A stretch of DNA of 8,702 nucleotides from an uncultured Lachnospiraceae bacterium (GTDB taxonomy: Bacteria > Bacillota > Clostridia > Lachnospirales > Lachnospiraceae), in assembly GCA_910577065.1 (NCBI GenBank), contig CAJTLD010000111.1:1-8702 (forward strand), given 5' to 3'. A program made the position numbers and the translations under genes. Positions 1 through 5,642 of this stretch are shown piece after piece; position 1 is the first letter of the stretch, and each line of letters starts with the position of its first letter. The notes below the pieces were generated by a model, which was not told the DNA's origin, ran no database searches, and saw nothing but the letters and a program-made list of their open reading frames with translations.

Positions 1-1100
1 GCGGTTCCTGTTCGGGTATGTACACCGCCAATTCCATGAACTGCCTGACCGAAGCGCTCGGCATGGGGCTTCGCGGCAACGGCACAATCCCGGCGGTCTA
101 TTCGGAGCGCATCAAGCTGGCAAAGCATGCCGGCATGGCGGTAATGGAACTGTTCGAAAAAAACATCTGCCCGCGGGACATTATGACAAAGGAAGCCGTG
201 TTAAACGCCCTTACGGTCGATATGGCGTTAGGCTGTTCCACCAACAGCATGTTGCACCTTCCAGCGATTGCGCATGAAATCGGCTTTGACTTTGATATTA
301 AATTTGCCAATGAGATCAGCGAAAAGACGCCGAACCTGTGCCACCTTGCACCGGCAGGCCCGACTTATATGGAAGACTTAAACGAAGCGGGCGGCGTATA
401 TGCCGTCATGAAGCAGCTGGCAGACATCGGGCTGTTGCATACGGACTGCATGACGGTGACCGGAAAAACCGTCGGCGAAAACATAAGAGGTGCCGTAAAT
501 AAAAATCCAGACGTTATCCGGCCGCTTGACAATCCGTACACAAAGACGGGCGGCCTTGCCGTTTTAAGCGGCAACCTGGCGCCGGACGGAAGCGTTGTAA
601 AGCGTTCCGCCGTCGCGCCCGAAATGCTGGTGCACGAAGGGCCTGCGCGGGTATTTGAATGCGAAGAGGATGCGATTGCAGCGATTAAGGGCGGTAAAAT
701 CAACGCCGGAGACGTTGTTGTAATCCGCTACGAAGGGCCGAAGGGCGGGCCGGGAATGCGCGAAATGTTAAATCCGACTTCCGCAATTGCAGGCATGGGC
801 CTCGGCTCCTCAGTTGCCCTGATTACCGACGGCCGCTTTTCCGGCGCAAGCCGCGGCGCATCCATCGGACATGTTTCCCCGGAAGCAGCCGTGGGCGGGC
901 CGATTGCCCTGATCGAAGAGGGCGACAGAATCAAAATTAATATTCCGGAACTGAAGTTAGAAGTAGACGTCAGTGACGAGGAATTAAACGCACGCAGGGC
1001 GAAGTGGCAGCCGAAGGAGAAGGAAGTAAGCGGCTATTTGAAACGCTATGTAAGTATGGTGACCTCCGGAAACCGCGGTGCGATCTTAGAAACCAGATAG
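1..1100 (+). CDS. ilvD: Dihydroxy-acid dehydratase, C-terminal part (5' end outside window)
   Basis: Dehydrates 2,3-dihydroxy-isovalerate and 2,3-dihydroxy-3-methylvalerate to the 2-oxo acids, the third step of valine and isoleucine synthesis, in the cytoplasm with an Fe-S cluster. The reading frame is open from base 3, before the first visible Met at 18, so the start is off the window. About 366 residues remain of a family that usually has 550-570, so roughly the first 190 are missing. The fragment opens with Gly-Ser-Cys-Ser-Gly-Met-Tyr-Thr-Ala-Asn (3-32), the IlvD motif whose Cys (9-11) is by family knowledge the last of the cluster ligands. Further on are the conserved stretches GPKGGPGMREML (around 735-770) and TDGRFSGASRG (around 825-857), which holds the active-site Ser of the family. 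The end, GNRGAILETR, is a normal IlvD C-terminus. ilvB follows after 45 bases, consistent with an operon. Edd (6-phosphogluconate dehydratase) is a paralogue, but these motifs and the ilvB neighbour favour IlvD. Confidence 0.96.
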   Translation, partial: GSCSGMYTANSMNCLTEALGMGLRGNGTIPAVYSERIKLAKHAGMAVMELFEKNICPRDIMTKEAVLNALTVDMALGCSTNSMLHLPAIAHEIGFDFDIKFANEISEKTPNLCHLAPAGPTYMEDLNEAGGVYAVMKQLADIGLLHTDCMTVTGKTVGENIRGAVNKNPDVIRPLDNPYTKTGGLAVLSGNLAPDGSVVKRSAVAPEMLVHEGPARVFECEEDAIAAIKGGKINAGDVVVIRYEGPKGGPGMREMLNPTSAIAGMGLGSSVALITDGRFSGASRGASIGHVSPEAAVGGPIALIEEGDRIKINIPELKLEVDVSDEELNARRAKWQPKEKEVSGYLKRYVSMVTSGNRGAILETR

Positions 1101-1145
1101 TCTTGCGTTTCATTAATCACAGAAAAGAGAAAGCGAGGGTTTGCG

Positions 1146-2819
1146 ATGCAGCTGACAGGATCACAGATCATCATCGAATGTTTAAAAGAGCAGGGCGTGG
1201 ATACGGTGTTCGGATATCCGGGCGGCGCGATTTTAAACGTATATGACGAGCTGTACAAACATCAGGATGAAATCAGGCATATTTTAACCTCCCATGAACA
1301 GGGGGCAAGCCATGCGGCGGACGGATACGCCAGGAGTACGGGAAAAGTCGGCGTATGCATGGCGACAAGCGGCCCCGGGGCGACAAACCTTGTCACCGGG
1401 ATTGCGACCGCTTATATGGATTCCGTCCCGCTCGTGGCGATTACCTGCAACGTCGGCGTCCCGCTGCTTGGAAAAGACAGCTTCCAGGAGGTTGACATTG
1501 CCGGAATCACAACACCGATTACAAAGCATAACTTTATCATAAAGGATATTGAAAAGCTGGCGCCGACCATCCGCCGGGCGTTTGCGATCGCGGCGAAAGG
1601 CCGTCCGGGCCCTGTGCTTGTGGATATCCCCAAAGACGTCACGGCGCAGAGCTGCGAATATACGCCGCAGGAGGCAGAGCATCCCGCACGCAGCACAGAG
1701 GGCATACGGGAAGAGGATTTGTCCGAAGCGGTAAACATGATAGCGGCCAGTAAACGCCCCTATGTATTTGTCGGCGGCGGCGCGGTGATTTCCGGCGCAA
1801 GCCGCGAATTAAAGGAATTTGTGGAAAAAACAGACGCCCCGGTCTGCGATACCCTAATGGGCAAGGGCGCGTTTGACGGTACGGACGAAAGATACACCGG
1901 GATGCTCGGCATGCACGGCACAAAAACGTCCAACTTCGGCGTCAGCGAATGCGATCTTTTGATTGCCGTCGGCGTGCGTTTTTCCGACCGGGTGATCGGC
2001 AACGCCAGCAAATTTGCGGAGCAGGCAAAGATTTTGCAGATCGATATCGATCCGGCGGAGATCAACAAAAACATCGTGGTGGACACCAGTATCATCGGGG
2101 ACGTAAAAGAAGTTTTAACGCGTTTGAACGAGCGGATCGGGCAGTCGGATCATAAGGAGTGGCTGGCGCATCTGGCGGAGTTTACCAGAACGTATCCGTT
2201 AAAAGGAAAAGAAACCGGGTTAAGCGGGCCGTTTCTGATAGATACCGTTTACAGGCAGACAAAGGGCGACGCGCTGATTGTAACGGAAGTCGGGCAGCAT
2301 CAGATGTGGGCGGCGCAGTTTTACCGTTTTAAAAGCCCGCGCACGCTGCTGACGTCCGGCGGCCTTGGAACCATGGGGTACGGGCTTGGCGCCGCGATTG
2401 GCGCACAGGCTGCAAATCCCGGGAAAAAGGTCATCAATATTGCGGGGGACGGATGCTTCCGTATGAATATGAATGAAATCGCGACGGCAGTACGCCAGAA
2501 GCTTCCGATTGTAGAGATCATTGTAAATAACCATGTGCTTGGCATGGTGCGGCAGTGGCAGGATTTGTTCTACGGCAAACGTTATTCGGCGACGGTGCTG
2601 GACGACGGGATGGATTATGTGAAGCTGGCGGAAGCTATGGGTGCAAAAGGGCTTCGGGCAGTGACAAGAGAGGAATTTGAGGAAGCCTTAGAAACCGCGT
2701 TAAACGCAGACGGGCCGGTAGTAATTGACTGTGTGGTAGGGTGCGACGATAAAGTCTGGCCGATGGTAGCGCCGGGCGCGGCAATCCGCGAAGCATTTAC
2801 GGAAGAAGATTTAAAATAG
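1146..2819 (+). CDS. ilvB: Acetolactate synthase (acetohydroxyacid synthase), large catalytic subunit
   Basis: ThDP enzyme that condenses pyruvate with pyruvate or 2-oxobutyrate, the first common step of branched-chain amino acid synthesis. It has 557 residues, normal for the family. The N-terminal PYR domain (about 1-165) carries the ThDP-activating Glu51 in HEQGA. A central domain (about 190-325) follows, then the C-terminal ThDP domain (about 375-530) with the metal/diphosphate motif GDGC at 434-437 ending in Asn461-Asn462. The segment GMVRQWQ (466-472), with Trp471, is typical of FAD-containing anabolic AHAS rather than the catabolic AlsS type. The start is supported by GAGG at 1135-1138, 7 bases upstream. 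The gene sits 45 bases after ilvD with no promoter or terminator evident between them. The regulatory small subunit (ilvN/ilvH), which confers valine feedback in most bacteria, does not follow; it may lie elsewhere in the genome. Confidence 0.96.
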   Translation: MQLTGSQIIIECLKEQGVDTVFGYPGGAILNVYDELYKHQDEIRHILTSHEQGASHAADGYARSTGKVGVCMATSGPGATNLVTGIATAYMDSVPLVAITCNVGVPLLGKDSFQEVDIAGITTPITKHNFIIKDIEKLAPTIRRAFAIAAKGRPGPVLVDIPKDVTAQSCEYTPQEAEHPARSTEGIREEDLSEAVNMIAASKRPYVFVGGGAVISGASRELKEFVEKTDAPVCDTLMGKGAFDGTDERYTGMLGMHGTKTSNFGVSECDLLIAVGVRFSDRVIGNASKFAEQAKILQIDIDPAEINKNIVVDTSIIGDVKEVLTRLNERIGQSDHKEWLAHLAEFTRTYPLKGKETGLSGPFLIDTVYRQTKGDALIVTEVGQHQMWAAQFYRFKSPRTLLTSGGLGTMGYGLGAAIGAQAANPGKKVINIAGDGCFRMNMNEIATAVRQKLPIVEIIVNNHVLGMVRQWQDLFYGKRYSATVLDDGMDYVKLAEAMGAKGLRAVTREEFEEALETALNADGPVVIDCVVGCDDKVWPMVAPGAAIREAFTEEDLK

Positions 2820-2827
2820 GAATCTAT

Positions 2828-3163
2828 ATGGAATCGTATAAGTTAAAACAGGGCGCCGCAATCACAGAGGAAGAAAAAAGGGAATTGGAGGAGGCCAAAA
2901 AAAGGCCGGTTTTCTTTGACGAAGATTCGCCCGGGTTGGATCCGAAGATGGAACAGGCGTTTATCGAAGCGAGAAAAAAGAAACCCTATGTTACAAAGCC
3001 CCTTACCGTGCACGTTTCTCTGGCGACGATTAAAAAAGCGGAAGCTTTGGGCAGGGATTATATGGATATTTTAGGGCGGCTGCTGGATCAGGCCGTAAAT
3101 GAGTATATGGCAGAACAGCGGTTTGGTGAAAAAGCCGGATCGTTACAGAATCCGTTTTCTTAA
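2828..3163 (+). CDS. Small BrnA-antitoxin-like ribbon-helix-helix protein, no toxin partner visible
   Basis: A 111-residue protein, probably a DNA-binding dimer. The N-terminal half is charged and helical (residues 12-52, rich in Glu, Lys and Arg) and includes FDEDSPGLDPKMEQAF (29-45), which resembles the acidic linker segment found in BrnA-like and CopG-like antitoxins of Firmicutes. The C-terminal half fits a ribbon-helix-helix fold: a short strand TKPLTVHV (56-63), a first helix (about 64-75) and a second helix (about 78-96). The ATG lies 8 bases after the ilvB stop. A weak AGGA at 2818-2821 overlaps that stop codon, so translation is probably coupled to ilvB. BrnA antitoxins are normally preceded by the toxin gene brnT; here ilvB fills that place and no other small ORF could be BrnT. 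It could be an orphan antitoxin, a transcription regulator, or a conserved protein of other function. The RHH reading is by pattern only. Confidence 0.72.
   Translation: MESYKLKQGAAITEEEKRELEEAKKRPVFFDEDSPGLDPKMEQAFIEARKKKPYVTKPLTVHVSLATIKKAEALGRDYMDILGRLLDQAVNEYMAEQRFGEKAGSLQNPFS
3128..3161 (+). terminator. Weak terminator-like hairpin at the end of the RHH gene
   Basis: CGGAT (3136-3140) can pair with ATCCG (3150-3154) around a 9-base loop. The helix can be continued by GAAAA (3128-3132) with TTTTC (3155-3159) if three bases bulge out. The 3' side runs into TTTTCTT. It overlaps the last codons of the RHH gene and lies just upstream of the serC promoter, a sensible place to end the ilv transcript. 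The stem is short and the U-run is interrupted, so this is tentative. Confidence 0.3.
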
Positions 3164-3171
3164 AAAAATAA

Positions 3172-3200
3172 TTGACAGTTCCCCTCAAAACAATTACAGT
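3172..3200 (+). promoter_or_regulatory. Sigma-A-type promoter of the serC-serA unit
   Basis: A perfect -35 box TTGACA (3172-3177) is followed by exactly 17 bases and a -10 box TACAGT (3195-3200), which matches 4 of 6 consensus positions. Transcription would start near 3207, giving a leader of about 40 bases before serC. The promoter begins 8 bases after the RHH gene's stop codon, so the serine genes can be transcribed separately from the ilv unit. Confidence 0.75.
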
Positions 3201-3210
3201 AAGGTTTGAG
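3184..3210. promoter_or_regulatory. Imperfect inverted repeat around the -10 box, possible operator
   Basis: CTCAAAAC (3184-3191) and GTTTGAG (3204-3210) are inverted copies of a 7-base arm, apart from one extra A in the left copy. The 12 bases between them contain the -10 box. The left arm lies upstream of the predicted transcription start, so this would act as a DNA site rather than an RNA hairpin. The binding protein is unknown; the RHH protein encoded immediately upstream is one candidate, by position only. Confidence 0.35.
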
Positions 3211-3231
3211 TGAATTTTAGTTAAGTTAAAC

Positions 3232-3237
3232 AGGAGG
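3232..3237 (+). promoter_or_regulatory. Ribosome binding site that decides the serC start
   Basis: AGGAGG lies 2 bases before an in-frame ATG at 3240 and 8 bases before a second ATG at 3246. Only the second has workable spacing, and it also gives the standard SerC N-terminus MSRVYNFSAGP. Confidence 0.85.
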
Positions 3238-3245
3238 ATATGAGT

Positions 3246-4328
3246 ATGAGCAGAGTTTACAATTTTTCCGCAGGGCCGGCCGTGCTCCCGGAAGAGGTAT
3301 TGCAGGAAGCGGCGGACGAAATGTTGGATTATAAGGGAAGCGGCATGTCCGTTATGGAGATGAGCCACCGTTCCAAGGTATACGATACCATTATCAAAGA
3401 GGCAGAAGCGGATTTGCGCGATTTGATGGCGATTCCGGACAATTATAAGGTGTTGTTTTTACAGGGCGGCGCATCGCAGCAGTTTGCCATGATTCCGATG
3501 AATCTGATGAAAAATAAAAAAGCTGCTTATATTATTACCGGCCAGTGGGCAAAGAAGGCATTTCAGGAGGCGCAGATTTACGGGGAGGCCGTTGCGGCCG
3601 CATCCTCCGAGGATCAGACGTTTTCCTATATTCCGGACTGTTCGGATCTGAATATCCCGGAAGATGCGGATTATGTATATATATGTGAAAACAATACGAT
3701 TTACGGCACCAAATTCAAGACGCTGCCAAATACCAAGGGGCATACCCTTGTGGCGGACGTTTCCTCCTGCTTTTTGTCGGAGCCGGTGGACGTCAGTAAA
3801 TACGGCGTGATTTACGGAGGCGTGCAGAAAAATATCGGGCCGGCGGGCGTAGTGATTGTCATTATCCGGGAGGATTTGATTACCGAAGATACGCTGCCCG
3901 GGACGCCGACTATGTTAAAATACAAAACCCATGCCGACGCAGAGTCTTTGTATAATACGCCGCCCTGTTACGGCATCTATATGTGCGGCAAGGTATTTAA
4001 GTGGCTGAAAAAAATGGGCGGCCTTGCGGCAATGAAAGAACGCAATGAAGAAAAAGCGAAGATTCTGTATGATTTTCTGGATCAGAGCAAAATGTTCAAA
4101 GGCACCGTGGCAAAGGAAGACCGTTCTTTAATGAACGTGCCGTTTGTAACGGGCGATGCCGATCTGGACGCTAAGTTTGTAGCCGAAGCCAAAAAAGCCG
4201 GGCTTGAGAACCTAAAAGGGCACCGCAGCGTAGGCGGTATGCGCGCATCCATCTACAATGCAATGCCGAAAGAAGGCGTAGAGAAGCTTGTGGCGTTTAT
4301 GCGCGAATTTGAAGCCGCAAACGCATAA
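3246..4328 (+). CDS. serC: Phosphoserine aminotransferase
   Basis: PLP enzyme that converts 3-phosphohydroxypyruvate and glutamate to O-phosphoserine and 2-oxoglutarate, the second step of serine synthesis. In many bacteria it also serves pyridoxine synthesis. With the start at 3246 it has 360 residues, the usual SerC length, and opens with MSRVYNFSAGPAVLP. The substrate-phosphate motif MEMSHRSK includes His41 and Arg42. LQGGASQQFAMIPMNL is the typical PLP-phosphate region. The Schiff-base lysine is Lys195 in YGGVQKNIGPAG. GHRSVGGMRASIYNAMP near the C-terminus is also diagnostic. Another ATG at 3240 would add two residues but sits too close to the AGGAGG site. It is the first gene after the promoter at 3172-3200, and serA follows after a gap of about 130 bases. 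Confidence 0.97.
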   Translation: MSRVYNFSAGPAVLPEEVLQEAADEMLDYKGSGMSVMEMSHRSKVYDTIIKEAEADLRDLMAIPDNYKVLFLQGGASQQFAMIPMNLMKNKKAAYIITGQWAKKAFQEAQIYGEAVAAASSEDQTFSYIPDCSDLNIPEDADYVYICENNTIYGTKFKTLPNTKGHTLVADVSSCFLSEPVDVSKYGVIYGGVQKNIGPAGVVIVIIREDLITEDTLPGTPTMLKYKTHADAESLYNTPPCYGIYMCGKVFKWLKKMGGLAAMKERNEEKAKILYDFLDQSKMFKGTVAKEDRSLMNVPFVTGDADLDAKFVAEAKKAGLENLKGHRSVGGMRASIYNAMPKEGVEKLVAFMREFEAANA

Positions 4329-4335
4329 AATATGC

Positions 4336-4354
4336 GCCTGGGGATTTCCCCGGC
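4336..4354 (+). other. First intergenic hairpin between serC and serA
   Basis: GCC (4336-4338) pairs with GGC (4352-4354), and GGGG (4340-4343) with CCCC (4348-4351), around an ATTT loop with a single bulged T. It begins 7 bases after the serC stop. No U-tract follows, so it is not a classical terminator; mRNA stabilisation or processing is possible. Confidence 0.45.
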
Positions 4355-4373
4355 AGACGTCCAAAGCAGTGCG

Positions 4374-4396
4374 GATACGGCGGACGCCGCCGTATC
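4374..4396 (+). other. Second intergenic hairpin between serC and serA, perfect 10-bp stem
   Basis: GATACGGCGG (4374-4383) and CCGCCGTATC (4387-4396) are exact inverted copies separated by ACG. Such a GC-rich stem with a 3-base loop would be very stable in RNA. The bases after it (AGACGGATCA) have no T-run, so intrinsic termination is unlikely to be efficient. It could set the serC:serA ratio, protect the 3' end of a serC message, or bind a protein. I see no riboswitch or T-box motif in the 4329-4457 gap. Confidence 0.6.
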
Positions 4397-4440
4397 AGAC
4401 GGATCATAAAGTTTACATAGCAACAGGAATCGGACAGGAA

Positions 4441-4448
4441 AAGGAGAG
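4441..4448 (+). promoter_or_regulatory. Ribosome binding site that decides the serA start
   Basis: AAGGAGAG directly abuts an ATG at 4449, which is too close for initiation. The next in-frame ATG at 4458 is about 10 bases away and gives MYQYACLNPIAEIGL, the N-terminus I would expect for this SerA group. Confidence 0.7.
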
Positions 4449-4457
4449 ATGGAAAAC

Positions 4458-5621
4458 ATGTATCAGTATGCTTGTTTAAACCCGATTGCGGAAATCGGCC
4501 TGAATTTATTTTCGGATCAGTACCAGAAAACAGAGGAATTAAAAGACGCGCAGGCAGCGCTTGTACGAAGCGCTTCCATGCATGATCTTTCGCTTCCGGA
4601 AGGTTTGGAGGCTGTGGCGCGGGCGGGCGCGGGAGTCAACAATATCCCGCTTGACAAATGCGCCGAACAGGGTGTCGTTGTATTTAATACGCCGGGCGCA
4701 AACGCCAACGGCGTAAAGGAAATGGTCATTGCCGGAATGCTGCTTGCTTCCCGCGATATCGTCGGCGGAATCGAATGGGTGCGGGAGCATGAAGGGGAGC
4801 CGGACATCGGCAAGCTGGCGGAAAAGCAGAAAAAGCAGTACGCAGGCTGTGAGATTGCCGGCAAGAAATTAGGAGTGATCGGGCTTGGCGCAATCGGCGT
4901 GCAGGTGGCGAATGCGGCGATTAACCTTGGTATGGAGGTATTCGGGTACGATCCGTATATTTCGGTCAGCGCGGCTTGGAATCTGTCCCGCAGCGTAAAG
5001 CATATCAGCAATGTGGAAACCATTTACAGGGAATGCGACTTTATTTCCATCCATGTGCCGTTAATGGACGCCACAAGGGGCATGATCAACGAAGACGCGC
5101 TTTCCAAAATGAAAGAAGGCGTCGTCATCTTAAATTTCGCGCGCGATCCGCTTGTGGAGGACGAGGCGATTTTAAAAGCGATTGCAGACGGCAGGGTAAA
5201 GAAATACGTTTCCGATTTTGCAACGCCCGCACTTGCCGGGAAGGAAGGCGTGATTTTAACGCCGCACTTAGGCGCTTCCACGGAAGAATCCGAGGACAAC
5301 TGCGCAATGATGGCGGTGCGCGAAATCCGCGATTATCTGGAAAACGGGAATATTGTCCATTCTGTCAATTATCCGGACTGCAATATGGGCGGCTGCGACA
5401 AAGCGGGGCGCGTAGCCATTTTGCATAAAAATATCCGCGGCACCATTGCCAAATTTACGGCGGTGTTTGACAACGGCGGCATCAATATCGAAGATATGAC
5501 CAACAAATCCAAAGGCGATTACGCCTATACGCTGCTCGATCTCGGAACGCCGGCGACGGACGAAGTGGTGGCGCAGTTAAAAGGGTTAGACGGCGTATTA
5601 AAAGTACGTGTGGTAAAATAA
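4458..5621 (+). CDS. serA: D-3-phosphoglycerate dehydrogenase, short type with ACT domain
   Basis: Oxidises 3-phosphoglycerate to 3-phosphohydroxypyruvate with NAD, the first committed step of serine synthesis. From the ATG at 4458 it has 387 residues. The substrate-binding part holds VARAGAGVNNIPLDKC (53-68). The Rossmann fold has GLGAIG at 142-147, and Asp165 at the end of the second strand indicates NAD rather than NADP. The catalytic Arg229 (NFARD) and His270 (TPHLGAST) are present. The position of the third classical residue, Glu269 of E. coli SerA, aligns to Ala258, and the segment before the His is about 11 residues shorter. A C-terminal ACT domain (about 317-387) is typical of serine feedback control. 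It lies between serC and the DUF1015 gene, in the same direction. A related 2-hydroxyacid dehydrogenase activity is possible, but the ACT domain and the serC neighbour argue for SerA. Confidence 0.93.
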   Translation: MYQYACLNPIAEIGLNLFSDQYQKTEELKDAQAALVRSASMHDLSLPEGLEAVARAGAGVNNIPLDKCAEQGVVVFNTPGANANGVKEMVIAGMLLASRDIVGGIEWVREHEGEPDIGKLAEKQKKQYAGCEIAGKKLGVIGLGAIGVQVANAAINLGMEVFGYDPYISVSAAWNLSRSVKHISNVETIYRECDFISIHVPLMDATRGMINEDALSKMKEGVVILNFARDPLVEDEAILKAIADGRVKKYVSDFATPALAGKEGVILTPHLGASTEESEDNCAMMAVREIRDYLENGNIVHSVNYPDCNMGGCDKAGRVAILHKNIRGTIAKFTAVFDNGGINIEDMTNKSKGDYAYTLLDLGTPATDEVVAQLKGLDGVLKVRVVK

Positions 5622-5642
5622 AAGAATAATAAGGAGACAAAA

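Noticed and set aside
1101..1145. Promoter or terminator between ilvD and ilvB
   Set aside because: The gap is only 45 bases, with no hairpin and no -35/-10 pair; simple co-transcription explains it.
1284..1682. Open frames on both strands inside ilvB (for example 132 codons on -)
   Set aside because: All overlap the conserved acetolactate synthase frame and show Arg/Cys-rich nonsense composition.
2828..3163. The RHH gene as the small subunit of acetolactate synthase (ilvN)
   Set aside because: There is no ACT-domain pattern (hydrophobic strand, Gly-rich turn, Asn-Ile). The sequence is charged and helical with a BrnA-like C-terminal half.
3164..3245. Possible T-box, riboswitch or attenuator leader before serC
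   Set aside because: The leader after the predicted start is only about 40 bases. No T-box consensus, leader peptide or terminator/antiterminator pair is visible.
4398..4448. Possible separate promoter for serA (TTTACA at 4412-4417)
   Set aside because: No acceptable -10 box at 16-18 bases downstream; the region is occupied by the ribosome binding site.
4517..5023. 168-codon open frame on the - strand inside serA
   Set aside because: Shadow of the real gene: rich in Ser, Pro and Ala, no motif, no start signal, fully overlapped by conserved SerA sequence.
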